Positions 7,140-14,701 of a DNA stretch of 36,057 nucleotides are shown here, piece by piece. The stretch is from positions 1-36,057 of the forward strand of contig CAMDRB010000009.1 in NCBI GenBank assembly GCA_945906455.1, in the 5' to 3' direction. Each line of letters begins with the position of its first letter. The first letter of the stretch is position 1. A program made the translations under genes and the position numbers. The notes below the pieces were generated by a model. It did no database searches. It saw nothing but the letters and a program-made list of their open reading frames with translations, and was not told the DNA's origin. This DNA comes from Caenispirillum bisanense (GTDB taxonomy: Bacteria; Pseudomonadota; Alphaproteobacteria; Rhodospirillales; Rhodospirillaceae).

Positions 7140-9476
7140 CGGGAGAGGTCGGAGGCCGAAACGCTCGAACGCGGGCGGGCCGCTCAAGAGCAGGCTAGGT
7201 TGGCGCAGCGTGATCAAGAGCGCTTGGCCCAGGAGCGGGCCGAGAGTCAACGTTTTGTCGAGGAGAGGGCGGCGATTGAGGAGGCCGAGCGCGAGCGCCT
7301 GAGCCGAGAGCGGGCGGACCGCGATCGGCTGGAACGCGAACGCTCGGCTCAGGAACGAAGCGAACGCGAACGTATCGCCGGCGAGATCGCCGAGGCCGAG
7401 AATGTCGAGCAAGAACGCCTGGCCGCAGCGCGGGCGGAGTTGGATCGGGTCGAGCAAGCGCGCTTGGCGCATGAACGCTCCGAGCGCGATCGTATCGCCC
7501 TGGAGAAGGCGGTCGCCAAGATAGTCGAGCGCGAAGCCCGCGCTCAAGAACGGGCCGAGCGCGACCAGCTGGAACGTGAGCGTCTGGAGCGCGAACGCAT
7601 GGCCGGCGAGAAGCGTGAACGCCAGGACATCGCCCGCGACGCGGCGAAGGTGGCGAATGCAGAGAAGGCCGAGGGACAAGGGCTCACGCAGGAGCAAGAA
7701 GCGCGCGAAAGCGGGGACCGCGGCCAGGCCCTCAAGGGCTGGAGTGCACGGCTTAAGGTCTGGCTGGACCGGCGACGTGCCGCACCGCCAGGCGAAGATC
7801 TGCGCGCGGCGGTTTGGCAAATGCCCGTGGGGCGTGCCGGCGAACCCACGGTTCAGGAACCCCAAACGCCCGAACCACCCGCCCCCGAGCGAGGGCCGCA
7901 TTCGCGCGCAACCCCAAAACCGCCCCAGGAAACATCCACCGCGACCATCGCCGTAGCGGAGATCAATCCATCGGTTACAATGACGGCGCGCGCTCAGCCT
8001 GTCGTCGAACCCGAGTCCGAGCCTGATCCCGGAATCGGCAGGCCGCTAGCAAAGGAAAGACTGCCCGTGTCAGAAGTGGTGCCAATTAAAACTCCGGAGG
8101 CCGTATTTGAAGATGCGGCGGAGGAGCTAGCGTTCGCAGAATCCGGAGCGCCGGCTTTGGGCGAATCCAGAACGGCCACCCGCGGCGGAGGGCGCGCCGC
8201 GCGTCTTTTGGCCGAGGACGCGGCGGACCTGCGCGCCAAGGATCAGCGCTTCAAGTACCTAGGGCATAGCGAAGTCCCGGCGGCCGAGACGGAGCCATCG
8301 GCAGAGCCTGATGCCACCACGGCGGCCGAAGTTCTCGGTCGCAGAGGAGGGGGCGGACCGGGTCGGGCCGTGGCGCTTTTCGTATTTTTAGCGATCATGG
8401 CCGCGGCCGTGGTCGGCTCCGCGTCCTTGTGGGTGCCGCGCGTCAAGCAATTCGTCCAGGGCGCGCCTGCTGTTGTAGAATCGGTTTCCGTGCCGGCCGA
8501 TCCGGCCGCTGCCGTTCAAACCGAAATTGCAGCCCTTAAGGCGCGGGTCGCCGCGTTGGAACGAGGCCCTGGAAATCCGGTGTCGCCCGACGGATTGAAC
8601 GCCGCGACGCAGGCTCTCGCACAGCGGCTTGCCGCGATCGAGTCGCGCGCCGGTGGAGCCGGGGGCGGCGAGGCCGTGACATCCTTGGGCGACAGTCTGT
8701 CAAGTCAAGCCGAGCAGCTGACCGCGGTCACGGCGCGCCTCGCGACTCTGGAGGCTGCCATTGGAAATTCAGCGCGACTCGAAGATTTGAGCAAGCGTTT
8801 AAATATGCTCGAAGGCCGCAGCGCCGAAGCCAACAGCGTACTCGCACTTTCGGACCGGGTGACCGTGCTCGAGACAACCGGGCGCAGGACTTTAGTGGAG
8901 CAGAGCGGCAACATCGCCATGCTCATGGCCGTGGCGCAGTGGCGCGAAGCGGTGCTTGCCGGTCGACCGTTCGCGGTTGAACTGGAGATAGCCAAGATGT
9001 TGGCGGTGCGCGCGGGCGGACAATCCATTGACGATGGCGGCTTCGCCGAATTCGCGGCGCGCGGAATACCGACTTTGCAGGAGCTGGAGCGGCGTTTCGG
9101 GCCGGCAGCCGCCGCGGTCATGCGGGCGGGCGCCATCCCGGATGGGGCAGGCGCCTGGTACCGGCGAATTCTCGACCGGATTTTTTCAATCGTCACGGTG
9201 CGCCGCCTCGATGGCGAGGCTGCCGGCACCAGCATTTCGGCCGTGCTTGCCCGCGCGGAGCTGCGCCTGACCGGAGGTGATCTGGCGGCGGCGGTCGTGG
9301 AAATGAACAGCTTGAGCGCGACCGTGGCCAAGACGGCGGCACCGTGGCTCGCCGACGCCAAAGCCCGTGTCGCCGCCGAAAAGGCGGCGGCGGACGCAAC
9401 CACCATGGCCGTGGCGGCGGTGGCGGCAACGGGCGCTGGCGCGACCCCGCCCACGCCCGTGACCAACGGTCGCTGA
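7059..9476 (+). CDS. Mitofilin (Mic60-like) family inner-membrane protein with ER-rich coiled coil
   Basis: The open segment is 805 codons. Residues 1 to about 225 continue the ER-rich repeats. Residues about 260-430 are a Pro/Ala/Glu-rich linker. One membrane segment (AVALFVFLAIMAAAVVGSAS) lies near 437-457. Behind it are periplasmic heptad repeats (EIAALKARVAALE, LEDLSKRLNMLE), and a C-terminal domain with AVAQWREAVLAGRPF and ARAELRLTGGDLAAAV. That domain is typical of the alphaproteobacterial mitofilin family encoded in haem operons and related to mitochondrial Mic60. These proteins are linked to membrane curvature and envelope contact sites. The GTG at 7059 lies in mid-helix without a ribosome-binding site, so it is the edge of the open frame rather than a believable start. 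The stop is four bases before hemY. Confidence 0.85.
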   Translation: MAQERAELDRLEQERLFEERAEGERIARERSEAETLERGRAAQEQARLAQRDQERLAQERAESQRFVEERAAIEEAERERLSRERADRDRLERERSAQERSERERIAGEIAEAENVEQERLAAARAELDRVEQARLAHERSERDRIALEKAVAKIVEREARAQERAERDQLERERLERERMAGEKRERQDIARDAAKVANAEKAEGQGLTQEQEARESGDRGQALKGWSARLKVWLDRRRAAPPGEDLRAAVWQMPVGRAGEPTVQEPQTPEPPAPERGPHSRATPKPPQETSTATIAVAEINPSVTMTARAQPVVEPESEPDPGIGRPLAKERLPVSEVVPIKTPEAVFEDAAEELAFAESGAPALGESRTATRGGGRAARLLAEDAADLRAKDQRFKYLGHSEVPAAETEPSAEPDATTAAEVLGRRGGGGPGRAVALFVFLAIMAAAVVGSASLWVPRVKQFVQGAPAVVESVSVPADPAAAVQTEIAALKARVAALERGPGNPVSPDGLNAATQALAQRLAAIESRAGGAGGGEAVTSLGDSLSSQAEQLTAVTARLATLEAAIGNSARLEDLSKRLNMLEGRSAEANSVLALSDRVTVLETTGRRTLVEQSGNIAMLMAVAQWREAVLAGRPFAVELEIAKMLAVRAGGQSIDDGGFAEFAARGIPTLQELERRFGPAAAAVMRAGAIPDGAGAWYRRILDRIFSIVTVRRLDGEAAGTSISAVLARAELRLTGGDLAAAVVEMNSLSATVAKTAAPWLADAKARVAAEKAAADATTMAVAAVAATGAGATPPTPVTNGR

Positions 9477-9480
9477 AGGC

Positions 9481-10731
9481 ATGCCGCGTCTCATTATCTA
9501 CGTCTTGGGCCTAACGGCGCTGGTGGCCGCCTCGGTGTGGCTCGCCAACGAGCCGGGCACCGTGAGCCTGACCTGGCGCGGCTGGCAAGTTAACACCTCC
9601 GTTGGCATTCTCGTCATGACGATGATCGCCTTGGTGATCGCCGTACTTCTGGTGATGCGTTTGTTCTCGCTCATCCGTGGAAGCGTCCTGGCCTTTGTCG
9701 CCGCGCGCCGCGAACGGCGTTTCAAGCGCGGGCTTGTCAGTCTGGGCGACGGCTTTGCCGCCGTGCAGGCTGGACAAGCCCCGGCGGCGCAAAAGTTCGC
9801 GCGCGAGGCCGCCAGGCTTTTAAGCGATAATCCGGCCGTGCTTGTGCTGCGCAAGGATGCGGCCGCGCTGGCCGGCGATGTGCGCGAGATGCAGGAAGCG
9901 GCGCTTGCCCTGTTGTCACGGCCAGAAACTGAACTTGCGGGCCTGCGCGCCCTGGCTGAAAGGGCCGTGACTGACGGCGACGCCGCCGGTGCCCTCGGTC
10001 ACGGCCGGCGCGCGCTGGAGCGTAAGGACGCGCCGCCCTGGGCGCTGCTACTGGTGCTCGATCTGGAGATCGCGGCTGAACGCTGGACGGAGGCTCTCGC
10101 GGCGCTGGACGGCAAGCTGGCGCGCGCGGCCTATTCACCGACCGAGTTGAAACGCCTGACATCACGGCTGTTGACCAAGCAGGCCCATGCCGTGCTCGAC
10201 CTTGGCGATGCGCCCACCGCCGCAAACGCGGCGAAGAAGGCGATGGATGTGGACGAAACCAATGGCGCTGCCGTGGCTGCCTTCGCCAAGGCGATGACGG
10301 CCCAGGGTAAGGGCCGCAAGGCCGCGAGCGCCGTCGAGCGCGCCTGGGCAACGGAGCCAACCCGTGAACTTCTCGCCGCTTACCGGAGCTTGATCGCCGG
10401 CGAGTCGGCGCAGGATTGGGCGCGCCGGATCGATGGACTCGCGAAGGCGGCGCCTGATCATCCGGAAAGCCGCCTCGCGGTGGCGACAGCGGCGCTGAGC
10501 ATCGAGTCATGGAGCCAAGCCCGCAATCGATTGGCGGGCTTGACCGGCGCCGACGCTTCGCCCGACGTTCGGGCGCGCGCCGCCCAGCTATTGGCTGACA
10601 TCGAAAGGCGCGAGCGTGGCGATACGGCCAAAGCCGCCGAGTGGTTGCAGCTGGCGCTTGAGATTCAAAAGAGCGGAGCGCGCGCCGTCCGCAAGCCAAA
10701 ATCAGCCGCCGACATCTTGGCGCAAATCTAG
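9481..10731 (+). CDS. hemY: HemY family membrane protein with TPR-like repeats
   Basis: This is a 416-residue inner-membrane protein. Two membrane helices (about 4-21 and 41-63) flank a short loop containing the HemY_N signature WLANEPGTVSLTWRGW. Helical TPR-like repeats rich in Ala follow to the C-terminus. HemY of this type is not the eukaryote-like protoporphyrinogen oxidase. Its exact role in haem synthesis is undefined, but it is regularly encoded after hemD and mitofilin or hemX. The ATG lies four bases after the preceding stop, so the genes are translationally linked. Its TAG stop shares CTAG with the stop of the convergent dipeptidase gene. Confidence 0.9.
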   Translation: MPRLIIYVLGLTALVAASVWLANEPGTVSLTWRGWQVNTSVGILVMTMIALVIAVLLVMRLFSLIRGSVLAFVAARRERRFKRGLVSLGDGFAAVQAGQAPAAQKFAREAARLLSDNPAVLVLRKDAAALAGDVREMQEAALALLSRPETELAGLRALAERAVTDGDAAGALGHGRRALERKDAPPWALLLVLDLEIAAERWTEALAALDGKLARAAYSPTELKRLTSRLLTKQAHAVLDLGDAPTAANAAKKAMDVDETNGAAVAAFAKAMTAQGKGRKAASAVERAWATEPTRELLAAYRSLIAGESAQDWARRIDGLAKAAPDHPESRLAVATAALSIESWSQARNRLAGLTGADASPDVRARAAQLLADIERRERGDTAKAAEWLQLALEIQKSGARAVRKPKSAADILAQI

Positions 10732-11315
10732 AGCAAGGTTCGCGGCCCCGGCATCATCGGCTGAGCCAGCGCGTTGTCGCTCAAGACCTCAAAGCGCCCG
10801 CGGGGATTGAAAAGCTGATAGTGCCACCACTCGTTGCGGTAAAAATCCCAACCTGCGGCGGTCATGATGCCGAGCAGCAGTGCGCGATTGCGCTGAGCCT
10901 CGGCGCCGAGATCGAGCACGCCATGATGGGACAGCGGTGTGAAGGCGTCGAAGGCCGTGCCCATATCAAGCTCGGCTCCGCCGGCGTCGATCAACGTCAG
11001 ATCAACCGCCGCGCCCATAGAATGTGGCGAGCCGCGCCGCGGATCGGCGAGGAACTCAGGGTCGGGCGTGTGATTCCACAGGACCCACTGCGCTTCCGAA
11101 GGACGAAAGGCGTCGAAGATTTTAAGGCGCAGGCCCAGCGGCTTGGCAAGGGCGATGGCTTTGCCTAGGCAGGCCGCCGCATCGGGATGCAGGTAGCAGC
11201 CCGGCCGGCTGTAGACCGGCTGTCCGGTAAAATTTCTCGGCGTAGCGTAGGCGATAAAAATATCGACATCGTAGGCGGGCGGCGCGATCTCGACGAGGCT
11301 TGTAACGGGGGGCAT
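10728..11315 (-). CDS. D-alanyl-D-alanine dipeptidase (VanX/DdpX, peptidase M15D)
   Basis: This 195-residue zinc dipeptidase is predicted to hydrolyse D-Ala-D-Ala. Catalytic features are in place: FDAFRP with Arg71, SPHSMGAAVD with zinc ligands His98 and Asp105, and EWWH with the catalytic Glu162 and the third ligand His165. No signal peptide is evident, consistent with a cytoplasmic enzyme that recycles or degrades peptidoglycan dipeptide. No vanH, vanA or ddp transport genes are nearby, so vancomycin resistance is unlikely and housekeeping recycling is the better guess. The gene is convergent with hemY (four-base CTAG overlap) and divergent from tsaB, with an 83-base gap. Confidence 0.93.
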   Translation of the reverse strand: MPPVTSLVEIAPPAYDVDIFIAYATPRNFTGQPVYSRPGCYLHPDAAACLGKAIALAKPLGLRLKIFDAFRPSEAQWVLWNHTPDPEFLADPRRGSPHSMGAAVDLTLIDAGGAELDMGTAFDAFTPLSHHGVLDLGAEAQRNRALLLGIMTAAGWDFYRNEWWHYQLFNPRGRFEVLSDNALAQPMMPGPRTLL

Positions 11316-11398
11316 GGTCGCCGTTCCTGATTACGAATATCCTGTGATAGCGCATATCCCCAGACCTTATCGCAAGTCCAACACGATTTGAGCCGCTC

Positions 11399-12082
11399 AT
11401 GCTGATTCTCGCATTCGATACCTCCGCGGCTGCTTGTTCAGCCGCCCTATGGCGTGACGGCGCCGTGCTCTCCACCGGGCGGGTGCTGATGGAACGGGGC
11501 CAGGCCGAGGCGCTTATGCCGCTCATCGAAGGGGTCATGGCAAGCGGTGGGGCCACTTACGCCGATTTGGACCGGATCGCCGTCAGCGACGGGCCGGGGT
11601 CATTTACCGGTGTGCGCGTCGGACTTTCCGCTGCGCGCGGCTTGGGGCTGGCCGCGGACAAAGCGGTCGTCGGGGTGATGACCACGGAGATCTTGGCGGC
11701 ATCGGTGGGCGATGCAGAGCGCCAGAACGCGGGTGACTTCGCGCACATTCTCGCTGCCATCGATACCAAGCGCGGCGACCTCTACGTTCATCAATTCGAC
11801 CGCTCCTTGCGCGAGACCGGACCTGTGCGGGCTATGGCGCTGGACGACCTCGCGGGATGGGCTGCGCCCGGCCCGTTGTTGGTGGTAGGGGACGGCGCCG
11901 CCATCGCCATCGCCAACATCGGCCCGCGCGCGGTGATGTCGTCGGCCGATGCCTTGCCTGAGCCCGCCGTCCTCGCGCGGCTGGCGGCGCGGCGCGATCC
12001 GAGTCCCGACGGACCGGTGCCGGTCTATGTCCGTCTCCCTGAGGCGGTGATGCCGCCCTACGGCGGGCGGTTACGACCATGA
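11399..12082 (+). CDS. tsaB: t6A synthesis partner protein TsaB
   Basis: This 227-residue ASKHA-fold protein is an inactive paralogue of TsaD. It forms the TsaBD complex required for threonylcarbamoylation of tRNA A37. It starts MLILAFDTSAAACSAAL and carries the signature GPGSFTGVRVG at residues 66-76. It lacks the HxxxH metal motif of TsaD, as expected. The start at 11399 fits the family N-terminus, although no strong Shine-Dalgarno sequence is visible. It overlaps rimI by four bases (ATGA), a conserved pairing in proteobacteria. Confidence 0.94.
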   Translation: MLILAFDTSAAACSAALWRDGAVLSTGRVLMERGQAEALMPLIEGVMASGGATYADLDRIAVSDGPGSFTGVRVGLSAARGLGLAADKAVVGVMTTEILAASVGDAERQNAGDFAHILAAIDTKRGDLYVHQFDRSLRETGPVRAMALDDLAGWAAPGPLLVVGDGAAIAIANIGPRAVMSSADALPEPAVLARLAARRDPSPDGPVPVYVRLPEAVMPPYGGRLRP

Positions 12083-12537
12083 ACCGGATTGCACGTTTTG
12101 GACCCGAACAGGCTGGTGTGTTGGCGATCTTGCATGGCCACTGCTTTGCTTCGCCATGGCAAGCATCCGAGTTTGAAATCCTGCTGCGCCAGCCCGGGAT
12201 TATGGCTTTGATGGCGGAAGGATCCGAATGTCCCGTTGGATTTATCCTGATACGCGCCGTCGCCGACGAGGCCGAGATTTTGACCCTGGCAGTCGAGCCC
12301 GAACATCGGCGCCAGGGCGTGGCTTCGCGGCTTCTCGAAGCGGCTTCTACTCACTTGCAGGCCGGTTCCATCGCGCGCTGGTTCCTGGAGGTCGCCGCCG
12401 ACAACGCCGAGGCCCGCGCACTCTACGCGCGTCACGGCTTTACCGTCTGCGGAACACGGCCCAACTACTACGCCAGCAGTCCAACGCGAGCCGCCGCCGA
12501 TGCCGTTGTCATGATGCGCCCCGTCGCGCTGCTTTAG
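12079..12537 (+). CDS. rimI: Ribosomal-protein-alanine N-acetyltransferase RimI
   Basis: This 152-residue GNAT acetyltransferase is predicted to acetylate the N-terminal alanine of ribosomal protein S18, and possibly other targets. The acetyl-CoA motif is VEPEHRRQGVASRLLEAA near residues 74-91, followed by VAADNAEARALYARHGF, which is typical of RimI. It is translationally coupled to tsaB through an ATGA overlap. Its TAG stop overlaps the TAA of the convergent TusA-like gene by three shared bases. Confidence 0.92.
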   Translation: MNRIARFGPEQAGVLAILHGHCFASPWQASEFEILLRQPGIMALMAEGSECPVGFILIRAVADEAEILTLAVEPEHRRQGVASRLLEAASTHLQAGSIARWFLEVAADNAEARALYARHGFTVCGTRPNYYASSPTRAAADAVVMMRPVALL

Positions 12538-12788
12538 CGACGGCGCACGATCAGGATATGCGCAAGGCGCGGGTCGGACGCAGATTGCGCATCCTCGGGC
12601 AGCAGTGAAATCACGTCGTGGCCATGGGCCCTTACCGAACGCGGCACGTTATCGAGAGGCTGCACGCCACGCAGGCGCACGGTGGCCATGGCTCCCGACG
12701 GCATCCTTTCGAGAAGCAATTTCGTTTTGACAAACGTCAGGGGGCAGACGTCCGCGGTGATATCGATAAAGTACTCTATTGGGTCCAT
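12534..12788 (-). CDS. TusA/SirA-family sulfur carrier protein
   Basis: With the ATG at 12788 the product is 84 residues: MDPIEYFIDITADVCPLTFV followed by the rest of a compact TusA fold. The Cys-Pro pair in ADVCPLTFVKTK is the family signature; the Cys would carry a persulfide for sulfur transfer. A longer frame starts at a TTG (12848), but its extra 20 residues are Ser/Arg/Pro-rich and unlike the family, so the shorter start is preferred. No convincing Shine-Dalgarno sequence precedes either start. The gene is convergent with rimI and divergent from fur. Its specific pathway (tRNA thiolation, Mo cofactor or other) cannot be read from the sequence. Confidence 0.82.
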   Translation of the reverse strand: MDPIEYFIDITADVCPLTFVKTKLLLERMPSGAMATVRLRGVQPLDNVPRSVRAHGHDVISLLPEDAQSASDPRLAHILIVRRR

Positions 12789-12841
12789 CGATGAACTTCG
12801 TGACGCCCTTGGGCGAGCCTTCGGGGTTAATGGAGTTTGAG

Positions 12842-12862
12842 GATACAATAATATATATAGTG
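12842..12862. promoter_or_regulatory. AT-rich patch between the TusA-like gene and fur
   Basis: The sequence atacaataatatatatagtg stands out sharply from its GC-rich surroundings. On the - strand it contains TATATT and TATTGT hexamers that could serve as a -10 for the TusA-like gene about 60 bases away. No matching -35 is clear. It could equally be a regulator binding site or random. The rest of the 252-base intergenic stretch shows no gene. Confidence 0.3.
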
Positions 12863-12954
12863 TCGGGATGACGCGAAGCCTGGGATTCGTGGCTTTTCGG
12901 CACCTGCCCGGCCCTATTTCTGACGGTATCGCCGACGGCGAACCCGGCTTCCCG

Positions 12955-12983
12955 TTTCAGGGGGCGAGCTAGAGCCCTATGAT
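12955..12983 (+). promoter_or_regulatory. Candidate fur promoter
   Basis: A good -10 (TATGAT, 12978-12983) is preceded at 17 bases by a weak -35 (TTTCAG, 12955-12960). Transcription would start near 12990, about 50 bases before the fur ATG. The poor -35 makes this tentative. Confidence 0.3.
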
Positions 12984-13040
12984 AGCGTGACCGGAACGGT
13001 TTAGGGCGCTGACCGGGATCGTAAGGTTAGGGTAGGCGGT

Positions 13041-13472
13041 ATGACTCAAGCAGCATCCCATATCGAGAAAATCTGCGCCCAGAAGGGTATGAAAATGACC
13101 GAGCAGCGGCGGGTTATCGCCCGCGTGCTGTCGGAGGCACAGGATCATCCCGACGTCGAGGAAGTTCATCGCCGCTCGGCGGCTGAAGACCCACGCATTT
13201 CCATCGCCACGGTCTACCGCACCATGCGGCTTTTCGAGGAGGCCGGGATCGTCAAACGCCATGAGTTCGGCGATGGCCGGGCACGCTACGAGGAAACCCC
13301 GACAACTCACCATGACCATTTGATCGACATGCGCTCAGGCACGGTGACGGAATTCAGCAACGATGAGATCGAACGCCTCCAGCACGAGATTGCCCGGGCT
13401 CACGGCTACAAACTCGTCGGTCATCGGTTGGAGCTGTTCGTCGTTCCAATGGGTTCGGAAAAAGAAACATAA
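13041..13472 (+). CDS. fur: Fur/Mur-family metal-responsive transcriptional regulator
   Basis: This 143-residue protein has a winged-helix N-terminal domain (QRRVIARVL; recognition helix region ISIATVYRTM at 54-62). Its C-terminal dimerisation and metal-binding domain contains HHDH at 90-93, EFSNDEIERLQ and GHRLELF. It lacks the C-terminal CxxC zinc cysteines of classical Fur, as is usual in alphaproteobacteria. There the protein at this place (after rimI, before the acyltransferase and miaB) often acts as the manganese regulator Mur. Whether iron or manganese is sensed is not decidable from sequence alone. It lacks the haem regulatory motif expected of Irr. Confidence 0.92.
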   Translation: MTQAASHIEKICAQKGMKMTEQRRVIARVLSEAQDHPDVEEVHRRSAAEDPRISIATVYRTMRLFEEAGIVKRHEFGDGRARYEETPTTHHDHLIDMRSGTVTEFSNDEIERLQHEIARAHGYKLVGHRLELFVVPMGSEKET

Positions 13473-13509
13473 CGATAACACGACATATTGTGGCTCACCG
13501 GGTACATTC

Positions 13510-13539
13510 TTGCGATAGGTGGGATGGAAGGGCTAGAAT
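13510..13539 (+). promoter_or_regulatory. Candidate promoter of the olsBA operon
   Basis: TTGCGA (13510-13515), an 18-base spacer and TAGAAT (13534-13539) form a reasonable sigma-70-type promoter. It lies about 45 bases upstream of the olsB GTG, in the 110-base gap after fur. This suggests olsBA can be transcribed separately from fur. Confidence 0.45.
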
Positions 13540-13582
13540 TTCCGTCACATATACGTAACAATGGTGCGTCGAGGAGCGAAAC

Positions 13583-14701
13583 GTGGCGGGAACCCCTGTA
13601 ACGATCCGTGGCCTCGCAAGATCGACGTTGCAGTCGACGATCGAGATCAACCGCAAAACCAAGTCGACCTTGAAGTCGACACTCCAATTGACTTTGCAGT
13701 TTCTGGGTCAACGCAAGCACAGCCCCCGCAATAGACATGGACGCGGATTGAACTTGGCAATTTTATTTCCCCAGCCCGCCGGCCAAAGACCACCTGCCAG
13801 CGCTTCGAGTCCTTCGGTTCCCGGCGCCGCTCCGCCGGCAGGGGCCGTTGAGCTCACGAGAGCGGGCACCGAATTCGTACGCGGTTCTCAGTGCACCTTC
13901 GAGCCGGTGATTGCCGGCAATCAAATCATTCGCCTGGCGACGTCGGCTAACGAGCTGGATGCCGCTCAGGCGCTGCGCTATCGCGTGTTCTATGACGAGA
14001 TGGGCGCGCATCCGCTGCCGGCGATGGCCGCGGCCCAGCGTGACTTCGACCATTTCGACACGACTTGCGATCATCTCATCGTCGTTGACCAGCAGCGGCC
14101 CAACGGATCGCAAGTGGTTGGCACTTACCGCCTCATGCGCCGCGAGCACGCCCGCACGGCCGGCGGATTTTACTCGGCGTCGGAATACGACATCGCCGCA
14201 CTGACGAATTTTTCAGGCACCATTATGGAGTTGGGCCGCAGCTGTGTGGATGCGGCCTATCGCGACCGAGCCACGCTCAACCTCTTGTGGCGGGGCATTG
14301 CCGAATATCTGAATTCTCACGGTATTGATCTGATGTTTGGCTGCGCAAGCCTGCCGGGAACCGACCCCGAGCAATTGGCCATGCAGCTATCATACCTCTA
14401 TCACTATCATCTTGCGCCCGAGGCCATCCGTCCCCGAGCCCTGCCCTTGCGCTACGCCAACATGAATCTCCTGCCAAAGGACGCAATCGATCCGAAGCGC
14501 GTCCTCGCCAGCTTGCCTCCGCTCTTAAAGGGGTACTTGCGTGTCGGCGCTTTTGTCGGCGATGGCGCGGTGGTCGACCATCAATTCAACACCACAGATG
14601 TCTGCGTCGTCGTCAAAACCGAATTGATTGCCGAGCGTTACACGCGCCATTTTGACGTCGCTGAGCGCCGCGGGACCGAATCATTCAAAAGAGCTTCGTG
14701 A
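13583..14701 (+). CDS. olsB: L-ornithine N(alpha)-acyltransferase (OlsB-like GNAT)
   Basis: OlsB attaches a 3-hydroxyacyl chain to ornithine, the first step of ornithine-lipid synthesis. Residues about 105-310 form the OlsB-type GNAT domain: ALRYRVFYDEMGA, VVGTYRLMR, MELGRSCVDAAYR and LMFGCASLPGTDP. OlsB is usually under 300 residues; this product is 372 because of a low-complexity N-terminal extension. That extension has a Ser-Thr-Leu-Gln-type repeat at residues 14-39 and a Pro/Ser/Ala-rich stretch. The GTG at 13583 is supported by gaggagc just upstream, but a later start (for example TTG near 13748) cannot be excluded. It overlaps the next gene by GTGA. Confidence 0.87.
   Translation: MAGTPVTIRGLARSTLQSTIEINRKTKSTLKSTLQLTLQFLGQRKHSPRNRHGRGLNLAILFPQPAGQRPPASASSPSVPGAAPPAGAVELTRAGTEFVRGSQCTFEPVIAGNQIIRLATSANELDAAQALRYRVFYDEMGAHPLPAMAAAQRDFDHFDTTCDHLIVVDQQRPNGSQVVGTYRLMRREHARTAGGFYSASEYDIAALTNFSGTIMELGRSCVDAAYRDRATLNLLWRGIAEYLNSHGIDLMFGCASLPGTDPEQLAMQLSYLYHYHLAPEAIRPRALPLRYANMNLLPKDAIDPKRVLASLPPLLKGYLRVGAFVGDGAVVDHQFNTTDVCVVVKTELIAERYTRHFDVAERRGTESFKRAS
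13622..13699 (+). repeat. Imperfect 12-base tandem repeats inside olsB
   Basis: Units TCGACGTTGCAG (13622), TCGACGATCGAG (13634), TCGACCTTGAAG (13664), TCGACACTCCAA (13676) and TTGACTTTGCAG (13688) are in register. They are broken by one 18-base interval. They encode tetrapeptides of the form S-T-L-Q/K. The repetition is in frame with olsB, consistent with expansion of coding sequence by slippage. Confidence 0.7.

Larger units (their letters stand above)
5246..9476 (+). pseudogene. Predicted HemD-coiled-coil-mitofilin fusion gene interrupted by two frameshifts
   Basis: Three consecutive frames each carry the same ER-rich repeat. The first runs 5246 to about 6697, the second about 6700-7003, and the third about 7005-9476. 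The first break is at the GGGG run 6697-6700 and is equivalent to one lost base. The second, near 7003, is a four-base deletion relative to the upstream duplicate, equivalent to loss of GAGC. Restoring five bases gives one frame of 1,411 residues. In order it would hold HemD, about 590 residues of charged helix, a Pro-rich linker, one membrane segment and the mitofilin domain. No ATG with a good ribosome-binding site lies between the segments. Either the gene is genuinely broken or the repeat was misread or misassembled. I favour the second explanation because the downstream 805 codons remain fully open. Confidence 0.6.

Noticed and set aside
8705-9466. 253-codon - strand frame opposite the mitofilin domain
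   Set aside because: Ser/Ala-rich mirror of a GC-rich coding region, with no family features.
9737-10699. 320-codon - strand frame opposite hemY
   Set aside because: Its composition is Arg/Pro-rich and shadow-like, while the + strand frame shows HemY signatures and operon spacing.
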